A DNA stretch of 44,737 nt, from contig JAFSTC010000069.1 in NCBI GenBank assembly GCA_017450705.1, positions 1-44,737 of the forward strand, written 5' to 3'. The notes below the pieces were generated by a model. It was not told where the DNA came from. It made no database searches and saw only the letters and a list, made by a program, of their open reading frames with translations. A program made the position numbers and the translations under genes. Positions 33,254 through 42,507 of this stretch are shown piece after piece. The stretch is from Lentisphaeria bacterium. Its GTDB lineage: Bacteria > Verrucomicrobiota > Lentisphaeria > Victivallales > Victivallaceae. The first letter of the stretch is position 1; each line of letters opens with the position of its first letter.

Positions 33254-34498
33254 ATGTCTTTATGGGGAAGTGATCAGTTTGCGGTGGTGATGTTTTCCGC
33301 CGCATGTATCCGCGGCGCCGTTTTCACCCGGGGCAAGAGCGGACAGGCCCTGACCGCCTTTGCGGAGGAATCCGTCGACCCCGCCGATCCGCCCGGCAGC
33401 TGGAAAAAGGTCCTGAACCGGATCAACTGCGGCAAGTCTGTCCCCATGTACATCTGCGGCAGTTTCAAGGGAGGGATTTTCTTCCAGACGTATTCTGCGG
33501 ATCTCTCCCCGGACGAACAGCGCGGCGCGCTGGAGCTGGAACTGCCCCGGCACCTCATTTCCGTTCCCGACGATCACAAGCTCCAGTTCGTTCCGGCCGG
33601 AGAGACCGACGGCAAGGTGCTCGTCAACGCTTATGCTTTTCCCGCCGCGGCCATCGGTTCCGTGGCCGAGCTCCTCTCCGGCTGCGGGCGGAAGACCGAC
33701 GGCTTCGTCTATCCCCTGATGGCTCTTCAGGAGGGGGATCCCCCCTTCTTCAACGAGGAGATCGAGCCGGGATTCTGTTTCTTTTCCGGGCAATGGCATC
33801 CCTTTTCGGCCTCTTCCGACCGTTCCTCCGTCACCGGCCGGTGGCGGGAGATTTTTTCCGGTCTCTTCTCGCTCCCCGGAGATTTCGATACGGAGTCTTT
33901 CCTGCCTGTCCTTCTGACGGCCCGTCTGATCTCTTCCCGGGACTATCCCGCCTTGCGCGCCGGTCTGCGGGTCCTGCCGGACGCTCTCCGGCCCCGGCGC
34001 ATCCGCCGGCAGCTCCAGTTGACGGTTGTCCTCTGCGCCGCCCTGATCGTCATGCTCGCCTGGAGCGCTTCCGGATCGTGGCTCGCCAACCGCAGGGAGT
34101 ACACCTCTCTGCGGAGCCAGATCAAGGAGATGACCTCCGAGACGGCGCGGATCCAGGGCGTTCTCCGCCGACAGAGCCGGACTCAGAAGGACCGGAGCAA
34201 GATCGTCGGCGTTCGGACGGGCGAATACAATGTTCTGGAGTTCCTCGCCGGTTTCTCTTCTCTTCTGCCCGAGAACGTCTCCGTGAGCAATTTGCGGATC
34301 AGTGAGAGCGGCGTCGACATCATGCTGGCCAGCGAAACGGAAAATCTCGACCTGGCCCGCACCCTCAAGCCCATGACCGACTGGAAGATCAGTCAGCTCC
34401 AGCAGCGGCAGAACCGCAGCGGGAACGGCAACACCGTCACGCTCAAACTCGTTCCGGTTTCCTCCGGAGAGGCGGCGAAGAAAGGACGGCGCAGATGA
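33254..34498 (+). CDS. gspL: Type II secretion inner-membrane protein GspL (PilM/PilN-like)
   Basis: The 414-residue protein has an N-terminal cytoplasmic actin-like (PilM-type) domain of about 250 residues, a single membrane segment near residues 258-276 (TVVLCAALIVMLAWSASGSW), a short coiled coil and a ferredoxin-like periplasmic domain with FLAGFSSLLPENVSVSNLRI, typical of PilN/GspL. It links the ATPase GspE to the inner-membrane platform. GGAAGG lies 6 nt before the ATG. It is the first gene of an eleven-gene operon and overlaps gspM as ATGA. Sequence similarity to classical GspL is low, so the name rests on domain order and position. Confidence 0.8.
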   Translation: MSLWGSDQFAVVMFSAACIRGAVFTRGKSGQALTAFAEESVDPADPPGSWKKVLNRINCGKSVPMYICGSFKGGIFFQTYSADLSPDEQRGALELELPRHLISVPDDHKLQFVPAGETDGKVLVNAYAFPAAAIGSVAELLSGCGRKTDGFVYPLMALQEGDPPFFNEEIEPGFCFFSGQWHPFSASSDRSSVTGRWREIFSGLFSLPGDFDTESFLPVLLTARLISSRDYPALRAGLRVLPDALRPRRIRRQLQLTVVLCAALIVMLAWSASGSWLANRREYTSLRSQIKEMTSETARIQGVLRRQSRTQKDRSKIVGVRTGEYNVLEFLAGFSSLLPENVSVSNLRISESGVDIMLASETENLDLARTLKPMTDWKISQLQQRQNRSGNGNTVTLKLVPVSSGEAAKKGRRR

Positions 34499-35190
34499 AA
34501 AACAAGCTCACGGCCTTTCTCAAGACGCCCAAGGGCAAACTCGCTGCGGCGGTCGGTGCGCTGGTCCTGGTCTGGATCGTCATGCTGATCTCCTACGCCG
34601 ACGGACTTGACGCGCTGTTTCCCGACGCGGGACGCATCGCCGAGGCCCGCCGGGAGCTCCTGCGCCGGAAAAAGGCTTACGAGGCGGCTCTGGAGGACAG
34701 GAAAAAGGCGGAAAAACTCCTCGAGGATTACAACCGCGTCATCGCCCAGTCGTGGCGGGAAGAGACCCACGGCATGGTGGATACGGAGTTCCGCCGCCGC
34801 GTTTCCGAAGCCGCCCGGAGCGTCGAATTGACCCTCGACAGTCTCGGCGCCGTGAAGACCAGCCGGATCAATGCCGATTTTTACTCCGCCGAACTGGACG
34901 TCTCCGTGCGGACCGGTTACGCCGAGCTGATCAAATTCATCCGGGAAGTGGAAAAGATCGAGCCCAAAGTTTCGTGGCGGCGCATCGACATCCGGCCCGA
35001 CCGCCGGCCGCCTTTTGCGGGCGGTCCCAACAATCAGGGCGGAAGCATCGCCGCCCGGGTCCTCGGCGGAGACTCGGCGTCGAAGGTCTCCACACGCGTG
35101 GGATTCAACGGCACACTGCGCCTCATCGGCTTCGACGGCAAAGCGGCTCCCGCGCCGGTACGGAAAGACGCGAAGGGGGAAAGAAAATGA
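34495..35190 (+). CDS. gspM: Type II secretion protein GspM (PilO-like)
   Basis: The 231-residue protein has a short basic cytoplasmic tail, one membrane segment near residues 17-34 (LAAAVGALVLVWIVMLIS), a coiled coil rich in Arg, Lys and Glu, and a ferredoxin-like periplasmic domain containing ELDVSVRTGYAELIKFIREV. That is the layout of GspM/PilO, which pairs with GspL/PilN in the inner-membrane platform. A Pro/Gly/Asn-rich insertion (RRPPFAGGPNNQGGS) interrupts the periplasmic domain. It overlaps its neighbours by 4 bp on each side (ATGA), which points to translational coupling and equal amounts of L, M and C. Confidence 0.75.
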   Translation: MKNKLTAFLKTPKGKLAAAVGALVLVWIVMLISYADGLDALFPDAGRIAEARRELLRRKKAYEAALEDRKKAEKLLEDYNRVIAQSWREETHGMVDTEFRRRVSEAARSVELTLDSLGAVKTSRINADFYSAELDVSVRTGYAELIKFIREVEKIEPKVSWRRIDIRPDRRPPFAGGPNNQGGSIAARVLGGDSASKVSTRVGFNGTLRLIGFDGKAAPAPVRKDAKGERK

Positions 35191-36107
35191 AAAACCTTTT
35201 CATCCTGATCAACTGCATTCTCGGCGCCGCGGTCTGCGGGCTCTTTGTTTCCAACGTGGCCCACGCGACGAAGGCCAAGCCTGTCTACGAGGTCAAAAAG
35301 CGTCAGCCCCGGAAGGCTCCGGCGCAGGAACCCGAGACCCGGAACAAACTGGAGATCCCTGAGGAAAACCGTGAAAAGACCATCGTCGATGCGGATATCT
35401 TCAATCCCGACAGGGCGCCCAATGTCTCCATGTGGGGGAGGGGGCGTACGCAGATGACTCTTGTCGGCACTTTCAAGGCGGGCAAGATGGAGGGGGCGAT
35501 CATCCTTCAGCAGAACACCCAGCGCTGGCGCTCGCCCATGGGACCCATGGGCGCCATGATGCCTCCCGGAGCCATGTCGGCCATGATGGGCGGCATGATG
35601 GGCGGCAATTCCCCCGGCGGACCGGCCGGTCCGGGCGGCGGGAACGCCGGCAGCGGCGGGAACGCCGGGAACGGCCGCGGGAACGCCGGGAACGGCCGCG
35701 GGAACGGCCGCGGCCTCGGAAGCACGCGGCAGCGCTGGTCCATGATGAACCCCGGTTTCTTCCAGCAGCAGGGCGGTGCGAACCCGAACCAGATCTCCAA
35801 CATGCCCGTCAAGCAGTATGTTCGCGTCGGCGAGACGCTGGCCAACGGCTATACGCTGGTCGAGGTGACCCGGACCAGGGCCGTTTTGAGCAAGGGAGGG
35901 GACAAAATGGAGCTTGAGCTTCAGGATCCCTCCAAGAACCAGACCCAGCGCCGTACCGCGGCCCGGCCCGGCAACGCCAGCCAGCAGCTCCAGCAGGCCC
36001 AGCTTCAGACCCAGCAGCAGATGCTGCGCATGATGTTCATGATGCAGGGCCGCATGATGAATGGCGGCGGCGGTAACGCAGGCGGCGGTCGCGGCGGCAG
36101 AAGATGA
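35187..36107 (+). CDS. gspC: GspC/PilP-like protein with a Gly/Met/Asn-rich insertion
   Basis: The 306-residue product starts at the ATG overlapping the gspM stop. An N-terminal membrane anchor (FILINCILGAAVCGLFVSNV) is followed by a Pro/Lys linker and the homology-region motif of GspC/PilP: IVDADIFNPDR, then MTLVGTFKAGKMEGAIIL. This beta-domain, which touches the secretin, resumes far downstream with YVRVGETLANGYTLVEVTRT and AVLSKGGDKMELEL. Between the halves lie roughly 100 residues rich in Met, Gly, Pro and Asn, including a GNAGNGR repeat encoded by 21-bp tandem repeats. A second low-complexity Gln/Met/Gly/Arg tail ends the protein. I know of no described GspC with such an insertion. Assignment rests on the split domain and on its place before gspD. 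Confidence 0.75.
   Translation: MKNLFILINCILGAAVCGLFVSNVAHATKAKPVYEVKKRQPRKAPAQEPETRNKLEIPEENREKTIVDADIFNPDRAPNVSMWGRGRTQMTLVGTFKAGKMEGAIILQQNTQRWRSPMGPMGAMMPPGAMSAMMGGMMGGNSPGGPAGPGGGNAGSGGNAGNGRGNAGNGRGNGRGLGSTRQRWSMMNPGFFQQQGGANPNQISNMPVKQYVRVGETLANGYTLVEVTRTRAVLSKGGDKMELELQDPSKNQTQRRTAARPGNASQQLQQAQLQTQQQMLRMMFMMQGRMMNGGGGNAGGGRGGRR
35658..35711 (+). repeat. 21-bp tandem repeat inside gspC
   Basis: Two perfect 21-bp units (35658-35678 and 35679-35699), each ending in GGGAACGGCCGC, are followed by a 12-bp partial copy. Each unit encodes GNAGNGR. The array is in frame, so loss or gain of units would change only the length of the insertion. Confidence 0.85.
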
Positions 36108-38599
36108 AGAAATCGATTTCAGCGAGAAAAAAACATAGTGATGGTGAACAAATGACAGAAAAAACGCTTCCCCGGGATTTCCGGACGCCCCCGCTGTTCC
36201 GGCACTGCGTCCGGACCATTCTCCTTGCCGTGCTGATCTCTTCCTTCGGCTGCAGTCTCTTCGAAGACCCCCCGGAAGAGCCCAAGGTGAAGAAGGAAGA
36301 GAAAAAGAAGGAGGAGAAAAAGGAGGACCGGTTCGCGTTCCTGCGCCGGGACGAGCGGAAAAAGCTCAAAGAGGTCTACGAATCCATCGAGATGGAGCAG
36401 ATCAGCGCAAAACACCAGTCTTCCATGCCCATCCCCGATGCGAAACTCAAAACGCTGGAGCAGGGAAAAGTCGTTTCTCCCGACGGACAGGTTTCCGGCG
36501 GAGACGGCAAGGGCGGCAAGGGCGGCAAAGCGCCCGCACAGAAGAAGTTTTATGACGATTTCATTTTGCTCAACGGAGACGAGGAGATCGCCGTTTCCCT
36601 CATTTTCAACAGCGCTCCGCTGCTGGACGTGCTCTCCGCCTTCGCCGATGTGCTCGGTTTCAACTTCGTCGCCGACAGCGACATGAAGAGCACCATCACG
36701 CTCAATCTCAACAGCAAGATGACCCGGCGGGAACTCTGGGCCACTTTCGAGCACATGATCTCCCTTGCCGGCGGCGCCGTCAAGGTGGAGGACTCCCTCC
36801 TGCGGATCATGCTCCGCAACAAGGTCAGGATGCAGCCCGAATCCCGGCCCGGCATGGACGGCAAGTCCGACATCCTCTTCTTCCCCCTCACCACCGCCAC
36901 GGCGCGTGAGGCGATGAACCAGATCCGTCCGTTCCTTTCCGTCGGCGGCATCTGTTCGGAGCTGACCAAGCCCAACGCCGTCATGGTGAGCGACGCTCCT
37001 GAAAACATGGAGAAGATCCACCAGTTGCTCATTTGCATCGACCGCAACAACAAGGCGAACTGGCCCCGGGCCGTCGTCAGCTGCCAGAACGTTTTGCCCA
37101 GCAAGCTCATTTCCGAACTGCAGGAGGTGCTTCCCGTCCTCGGTCTCAACGTCGTCAAAAACACCGACCGCGCCGAACAGCCCGGCTCCGTCCAGCTGGT
37201 GGGGCTTGACCGGCTTCAGGTGGTCGTGGCCTCCGCCGCGACCAAGGAGGCCGTGAACACCATCCGGGAGTGGATCGGACTGCTGGACTCCCGGGACGCC
37301 ACCGATCAGGAGCGGGTCTTCGTCTACAAGGTGCGCCACAACAAGGCAGCCCATCTGGCTCAGGCGCTGGCGACGATCTACGAGACCCAGGGTGCCGGAC
37401 TCTCCATCGACACCACTACGGGCAGAGCGAAGACGGAAAACATCGTCTCCGCCCGGGCCCGCGTGGCGTCGACGGCCAACACCACGGGGCTCACCGCCCG
37501 CAACAACCGCACCGCGGCGGCCAACGCCGTCGCCAACCCGTCGACCGACAAGGAGTCCAGCGTCTTCGAAAAGACGATCAAGGTTTTTTCCGACGGCGTC
37601 CTCAACCGCCTGGTCATCCGCACCACGCCCCGGACCTACGCCTCCATCAAGGCGCTTCTTGACCGGCTGGACGTGGTCCCCGCCCAGGTCCTGCTCCAGG
37701 TGCTGGTCGTCGAGGTCACGCTCTCGGAGAGTACCCAGTTCGGTCTTGAGTTTTCGGGGCAGGATACCGGGAACAAGGTGACCTCCCTCTTCGGAACGAA
37801 TTACTCCGACGGCCTGAATCCCTTCGCCCAGGTGTACAATTCGACGACGCGGGAGTGGGAGAACTCCGACCAGTTCAAAATGGGCGCCGACCGGCAGAAC
37901 GGCGGCACCTTCGTCATCGCCGATCCCAACAATCCCCAGTCCCGGTTCGGCTACATCCGGGCCATGGCCGGGGACGGGCTGGTCAAGGTGCTCTCCAGCC
38001 CCCAGCTGCTGGTCTCCAGCGACAAGCAGGCCAACATCAACGTCGGTCAGGACGTGCCCGTGATCACCAGCGGCATCACCAACACTTCCAGCGCCGGCAG
38101 TCAGCAGTACAATTACCGTTACGTCACGACGGGTGTGATCCTCACGGTGACGCCCCAGATCACCAGCAACGATCTGATCTCGCTCAACATCAAGCAGGTC
38201 CTCTCCCAGGCGGTCAACACGACCAGCAGCGACATCAAGTCGCCCACCATCTCCCAGCGGACCGTGGAGACGGCCATGACCATCGCCAACGGGCAGACCA
38301 TGGTGATCGGCGGTCTTATCCAGGAGAGAAAGGAGGACATCCTCTCCTCGCTGCCCATCATCAACAAGATCCCGATCCTCAACCGGCTGACGGGCAACAC
38401 CGATGCCAAGATCGAGCGCAACGAGGTCCTCGTCCTCGTCACGGGTTACATCGTCAACGAGCACAGCCCTGTCGAGGAGATGATCAAGCGCTACAACGAC
38501 GCCATCAAGGAACTGAACGACTTCGACCAGCGCATGGGCGACAAGCCCCGGGCCAACGAAAAACCGGCGCTGATGACTTCGAAGGACTTCTGGCTGTGA
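36104..38599 (+). CDS. gspD: Type II secretion secretin GspD
   Basis: GspD forms the outer-membrane channel of the secretion system. The 831-residue protein has a hydrophobic export segment (TILLAVLISSFGC) that may be a lipoprotein signal, although the lipobox is imperfect. The first ATG overlaps the gspC stop; an ATG at 36152 gives a tidier signal peptide. A highly charged stretch of Lys and Glu (near residues 60-80) follows. N-domains extend to about residue 540, with a low-complexity Ala/Thr/Asn insertion near 440-490. The secretin domain shows VPVITSGITN, VTTGVILTVTPQITSNDLIS, SQRTVETAMTIANGQTMVIG and a segment with SSLPIINKIPILNRL, the standard signature. It is followed 3 bp later by gspE. 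Confidence 0.95.
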   Translation: MKKSISARKKHSDGEQMTEKTLPRDFRTPPLFRHCVRTILLAVLISSFGCSLFEDPPEEPKVKKEEKKKEEKKEDRFAFLRRDERKKLKEVYESIEMEQISAKHQSSMPIPDAKLKTLEQGKVVSPDGQVSGGDGKGGKGGKAPAQKKFYDDFILLNGDEEIAVSLIFNSAPLLDVLSAFADVLGFNFVADSDMKSTITLNLNSKMTRRELWATFEHMISLAGGAVKVEDSLLRIMLRNKVRMQPESRPGMDGKSDILFFPLTTATAREAMNQIRPFLSVGGICSELTKPNAVMVSDAPENMEKIHQLLICIDRNNKANWPRAVVSCQNVLPSKLISELQEVLPVLGLNVVKNTDRAEQPGSVQLVGLDRLQVVVASAATKEAVNTIREWIGLLDSRDATDQERVFVYKVRHNKAAHLAQALATIYETQGAGLSIDTTTGRAKTENIVSARARVASTANTTGLTARNNRTAAANAVANPSTDKESSVFEKTIKVFSDGVLNRLVIRTTPRTYASIKALLDRLDVVPAQVLLQVLVVEVTLSESTQFGLEFSGQDTGNKVTSLFGTNYSDGLNPFAQVYNSTTREWENSDQFKMGADRQNGGTFVIADPNNPQSRFGYIRAMAGDGLVKVLSSPQLLVSSDKQANINVGQDVPVITSGITNTSSAGSQQYNYRYVTTGVILTVTPQITSNDLISLNIKQVLSQAVNTTSSDIKSPTISQRTVETAMTIANGQTMVIGGLIQERKEDILSSLPIINKIPILNRLTGNTDAKIERNEVLVLVTGYIVNEHSPVEEMIKRYNDAIKELNDFDQRMGDKPRANEKPALMTSKDFWL

Positions 38600-38602
38600 A
38601 CC

Positions 38603-40198
38603 ATGGAAAACGCGACTGAAAACATCTGCTCCTCCGGAAGCGCCCGGCTCGAAGAGCTCTTTGCCGCGCGTTTTCCCGACCTTGACCGCTCCGTCCGGCC
38701 CCGGGATGTCGACCGGGAGCTCATCCGGTCGGGGCGGCTTACCGAGAGCGAGCTTCTGGCGATGTACAACACGGCCTATCAGGTCCCCGAGGTCAACGAG
38801 GACGAGGTCGAACCGCCCGAACTGCCCGAGTCGGCGCCGCTGGAGTTCTTCAATTCCAACACCTGTCTCCCCCTCGAGTGGGAGCAGGACTCCGTCACGC
38901 TCCTGCTGGCGGATCCCTACGACCTGGAGGGGCTGACCTTCCTCATCCGCAAGACATGGGAGTGCGGCATGGCGCCGCGCTTCGTCCGGCGGGCGTTTCT
39001 CGAACGGCTGCTCTCCCGTTTCCAGGAGAGCGGTAACGACGAGGAAAAACTCCTCGATCAGGAGGACGAGACCACCCTGCGCTCCATGGCGGGCGAGGCC
39101 CGGATCGTCCGGCTTGTCAACGATATCTTCACACAGGCCATCGAGCTGGGCGCCAGCGATATCCACGTCGAACCCGGCGAGAGCTCCCTCTCCGTCCGCT
39201 GCCGCGTGGACGGCGTGCTGACCGAGATCATGAACTGCCCCCTCAACCAGTTCCCCGCCATCGCGTCGCGCATCAAGCTCATCGGCGGATTGAACATCGC
39301 CGAGAGTCGTCTGCCCCAGGACGGCCGCACCAATGTCAGGATCGGCAAGACCGAACTGGATATGCGTATTTCCACCATTCCCATCCTGACGGGTGAGAGC
39401 ATCGTGCTGCGTCTGCTCAATCAGGAGGCCGTGAGCTTCGATCTGCACACGCTGGGGATGAGCGATGAGATCCTCCGCAAATTCGACCGGCTCATCAGCA
39501 TCCCCCACGGCATGATCCTCGTGGTGGGCCCCACGGGAAGCGGCAAGACCACCACGCTGTACAGCGTCATCAACCAGCTCAACGACCAGAAAAAGAAGAT
39601 CATCACCATCGAGGATCCCGTGGAGTACAAGACCCCCGGCCTCTGCCAGGTCCAGGTCAATCACAAGATCGGCGTCACCTTCGCGGCGGGACTGCGCTCC
39701 ATCGTGCGTCAGGACCCGGACATCATCCTCGTCGGCGAGATCCGCGACCGTGAGACGGCCGACATCGCCATCAACGCCGCCCTGACGGGACATCTGGTGC
39801 TCAGCACGCTCCACACCAACGACGCCGCCGGCGCCGTCACCCGTCTGCTGGATATGGGCATGGAGAACTTTCTCGTCTCCTCCGCCCTTTTCGGCGTGCT
39901 CTCCCAGCGTCTGGTGCGCAAGATCTGCACTTCCTGCGGCGGCACGGGCAAGGCTCAGGACGGGGGCAAATGCCGCCGCTGCAACGGTTCCGGCTACAAG
40001 GGACGCTGCGGCATTTACGAACTGCTCATCATGGACGACGATCTGCGGGCCGCGGTCAACGCCAACGCCTCCAGCGCGGAACTTGCGCGCATCGCCGTTT
40101 CCCACGGCATGATCCCCCTGCTCGAGGACGGCCGGAGCAAAGTCGCCTCCGGCATCACGACGCAGGAAGAGCTCAACCGCTCCACCGCCAACTTGTAG
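38603..40198 (+). CDS. gspE: Type II secretion ATPase GspE
   Basis: GspE is the hexameric cytoplasmic ATPase that drives pseudopilus assembly. The 531-residue protein has an N-terminal domain that docks on GspL, then ELGASDIHVEPGESSLSVRC, Walker A GPTGSGKTTTLYS near residue 309, the Asp box TIEDPVEYK, Walker B DPDIILVGEIRDRETADIAI and the His box LSTLHTNDAAGAVTRLLDMG. A tetracysteine zinc motif (CTSCGGTGKAQ then CRRCNGSGY) is present near residues 440-465, as in GspE and PilB. The ATG has a weak ribosome-binding site and may depend on coupling to gspD, 3 bp upstream. Confidence 0.96.
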   Translation: MENATENICSSGSARLEELFAARFPDLDRSVRPRDVDRELIRSGRLTESELLAMYNTAYQVPEVNEDEVEPPELPESAPLEFFNSNTCLPLEWEQDSVTLLLADPYDLEGLTFLIRKTWECGMAPRFVRRAFLERLLSRFQESGNDEEKLLDQEDETTLRSMAGEARIVRLVNDIFTQAIELGASDIHVEPGESSLSVRCRVDGVLTEIMNCPLNQFPAIASRIKLIGGLNIAESRLPQDGRTNVRIGKTELDMRISTIPILTGESIVLRLLNQEAVSFDLHTLGMSDEILRKFDRLISIPHGMILVVGPTGSGKTTTLYSVINQLNDQKKKIITIEDPVEYKTPGLCQVQVNHKIGVTFAAGLRSIVRQDPDIILVGEIRDRETADIAINAALTGHLVLSTLHTNDAAGAVTRLLDMGMENFLVSSALFGVLSQRLVRKICTSCGGTGKAQDGGKCRRCNGSGYKGRCGIYELLIMDDDLRAAVNANASSAELARIAVSHGMIPLLEDGRSKVASGITTQEELNRSTANL

Positions 40199-40206
40199 AG
40201 GGCGTC

Positions 40207-41427
40207 ATGGCATTGTACAAATACATCGCGGCCATTCCCGGCGAGGCTTCGAGAGAGATGGTCATCGAGGCCGACAGCCAGAAGGAGGCGCTGGGCAAAC
40301 TGCGCAGCCGCGGCGCCATCCCCGTCCGCTTCTGCGGCGACGCTTCGAAGGAGGAGGGCCGCAGCGGGCTTTCTCTCAAACGCAGCCGGGTCGACACCTA
40401 CGAATTCACCCGCCAGCTCGCGCCGCTGCTGGATTCGGCCATCCCCCTCGAGCGGGCGCTGGCGATCATCGCCGAGGGCGCTCAGGAGCCCGAGCAGCGC
40501 ACGTTCGTCAACGGTCTGCGTCAGGGACTGCACGAGGGCAAGAAATTCTCCGAACTGGTGCGGTCCCACGGCGCGCTGTTTCCCGGCTATTACGCCAACC
40601 TCATCGAGAGCGGCGAGGAAACGGGGTGTCTGCCGGTGGTCGTCAACGAGCTCTACAAATTCATGGGCGAGTCGAAGGAACTGCGGGACTTCATCGTCTC
40701 CAGTTCCATCTATCCGCTGGCTATCCTCGGTATCACCGTTGCGGTCACGGTGCTGCTTTTCACCGTGTTCGTGCCGCGTTTTGCGAAAATCTTCGTCGAC
40801 ATGGGGCGGGAACTGCCCGGTTCCATGCTTTTCCTCATGGCGGCCAGTTCCTTCTTCGCGTGGGCGTGGTGGCTCGTCCCCCTGTCCGTCACGGTCCTCT
40901 GGAAGAGCCTCAAACACATCATGGGAGAGGATCAGTTCAAGTTCAAACTGAGCGGGATCGTCGTTTCACTGCCCCTTTTCGGCCGCATCGCGGTGGATCT
41001 CGACATGTGCAAATACATCCGCACGCTGGCCATCCTGATCGCCAATCACGTGGAGATCATCCGGACGGTCCGCATCGCGGGGCGCATCATCGGCAACCCC
41101 GTGGTCGCCGCCTCCTTCGACGGCATCGACCGCAAGCTGAAGGGCGGTGAAAAACTCTCTGCGGCCCTGCGGGGCAATCCTTTCGTTCCCCCGAGCCTCG
41201 TCCCCATGCTCCGCGTGGGGGAGGAGTCCGGAACGGTCGGCGACATGCTCACCAAGATCGCCGGCAATCTCGAAAACGACACCCGGCTCAAGATCAAGCG
41301 GCTTTTGAGTCTCTTCGAGCCGGCGGTGATCGTGTTTCTCGCGGTGGTGGTTCTGATCGTAGTCGTGTCGATTTTCGTCGCCATGATGGAGATAAATTCA
41401 ATCAGCCAGGGAGGACCCTCGATATGA
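40207..41427 (+). CDS. gspF: Type II secretion inner-membrane protein GspF
   Basis: GspF is the polytopic protein at the centre of the assembly platform. It has 406 residues, as usual for the family, in two related cytoplasmic halves separated by membrane segments. Family features are ALYKYIAAIPGEASREMVIE at the start, FTRQLAPLLDSAIPLERALA and, in the second half, VPPSLVPMLRVGEESGTVGD. Three membrane segments are visible near residues 170-195, 215-240 and 375-400. It starts 8 bp after gspE and overlaps gspG as ATGA. Confidence 0.95.
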   Translation: MALYKYIAAIPGEASREMVIEADSQKEALGKLRSRGAIPVRFCGDASKEEGRSGLSLKRSRVDTYEFTRQLAPLLDSAIPLERALAIIAEGAQEPEQRTFVNGLRQGLHEGKKFSELVRSHGALFPGYYANLIESGEETGCLPVVVNELYKFMGESKELRDFIVSSSIYPLAILGITVAVTVLLFTVFVPRFAKIFVDMGRELPGSMLFLMAASSFFAWAWWLVPLSVTVLWKSLKHIMGEDQFKFKLSGIVVSLPLFGRIAVDLDMCKYIRTLAILIANHVEIIRTVRIAGRIIGNPVVAASFDGIDRKLKGGEKLSAALRGNPFVPPSLVPMLRVGEESGTVGDMLTKIAGNLENDTRLKIKRLLSLFEPAVIVFLAVVVLIVVVSIFVAMMEINSISQGGPSI

Positions 41428-41858
41428 AAAAGCAGTACAGAAACAAAAAGGCCGTCAGTTTCGGATTCACCCTCATCGAAATCGTGGTCGTCATCGTCAT
41501 TCTGGTGACGCTGGCCTCCATCGCGACGCCGCTTTACCTCAATTACGTGAAGCGGGCCAACGTGGGCGCCGCCAAGACCCAGATGAAACTTCTCGAGGAC
41601 GCCCTCACGGGCTACCGGCTGGATGTCGGCAGTTATCCCGACGGCAACTCCGGACTTCAGGCGCTGGTGGAAAACGTGGACAACAACGAGAAGTGGAACG
41701 GCCCCTACATCAAGCCCGCGGTCCCCAAGGATCCCTGGGGCAACGCCTACGTCTACACCTCTCCCGGCGAGCACGGCGACTACGACCTGACCTGTTACGG
41801 CGCCGACGGTCAGCCCGGCGGCGAGGGCGACAACGCCGATATCAACAACTGGGAATAA
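41424..41858 (+). CDS. gspG: Major pseudopilin GspG
   Basis: GspG builds the pseudopilus shaft. The 144-residue precursor has a short basic leader and the prepilin site SFG|FTLIEIVVV with Gly at -1 and Glu at +5. DPWGNAYVYTSPGEHG and the C-terminal Asp-rich GADGQPGGEGDNADINNW match the calcium-binding loop of GspG. This is clear evidence for type II secretion rather than type IV pili. It is the only one of the four FTL-type pseudopilins here (G, H, I, J) that keeps Gly at -1. Its ATG overlaps the gspF stop. No prepilin peptidase gene lies in the window. Confidence 0.96.
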   Translation: MKKQYRNKKAVSFGFTLIEIVVVIVILVTLASIATPLYLNYVKRANVGAAKTQMKLLEDALTGYRLDVGSYPDGNSGLQALVENVDNNEKWNGPYIKPAVPKDPWGNAYVYTSPGEHGDYDLTCYGADGQPGGEGDNADINNWE

Positions 41859-41883
41859 CACTTTTTTCTCCGGCCCTGTCGAA

Positions 41884-42507
41884 ATGATGTTTCCCCGCAG
41901 CTGTGCAGCGGTTTCCGGAGATCGGGCGTTCACGCTGATCGAGCTGGTCGTCACCATTACGATCATCATCCTCACGATCTCGATCGTCAGTTCGACGATC
42001 CGCAAGGAGTCCCCGTCGCAGATCCTGGACCGGATGGGGCTGGAGTTCCGTGCCTACTGCGCCAGAGTCCGCTACCGGGCCTGCGAATCGGGACGGGACT
42101 GGGTCGTGAGCTACGATCCCGACGAAAAGAACTTTTCCGCTTCTCCGGGCAAGTACGAACGTTTCCGCATGCCCGGGACCGACGCCGGTCTGAACGGCCG
42201 TGCGGCGGAGGATGACGACGGGGACGAGGCTGACGAAACCTATGCCGAAGGCGGCGTCTATGCCCCGCTGGTTTGGAAACTGCCGGAAGGTGTGGAGTTC
42301 ACCACGGAAGACTCTTCGGAGGATTCCCTCATGGTCGGGGAAAAACTGGAGGTGTTCCGCTTCTTTCCCGACGGCGGCGGTTCCGGCAGCGGGCATCTCG
42401 AACTGCGATGCGGCGACCTGAGCCGCATTTTCAGGATCACCCGGCTGACCGGGCGTCTGGTGATGATGGAGAAGGAAGATTTCGAAAGGGAACGGGACGG
42501 ACGGTGA
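41884..42507 (+). CDS. gspH: Minor pseudopilin GspH (Ala at -1)
   Basis: The 207-residue protein has an N-terminal prepilin motif RA|FTLIELVVTIT, with Ala rather than Gly at the cleavage position. A single hydrophobic helix follows, then a globular domain with an acidic insert (AAEDDDGDEADE). By position between gspG and gspI it is GspH, part of the pseudopilus tip. The gene starts 25 bp after gspG, the largest gap in the operon apart from the leader, and has no clear ribosome-binding site. It overlaps gspI as GTGA. Confidence 0.85.
   Translation: MMFPRSCAAVSGDRAFTLIELVVTITIIILTISIVSSTIRKESPSQILDRMGLEFRAYCARVRYRACESGRDWVVSYDPDEKNFSASPGKYERFRMPGTDAGLNGRAAEDDDGDEADETYAEGGVYAPLVWKLPEGVEFTTEDSSEDSLMVGEKLEVFRFFPDGGGSGSGHLELRCGDLSRIFRITRLTGRLVMMEKEDFERERDGR

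Noticed and set aside
36119-40105. Open frame of 1328 codons on the minus strand opposite gspD-gspE
   Set aside because: It lies opposite two well-conserved genes with clear motifs, and its Asp/Gly/Val/His-rich product shows no domain. GC-rich codon bias explains the lack of stops.
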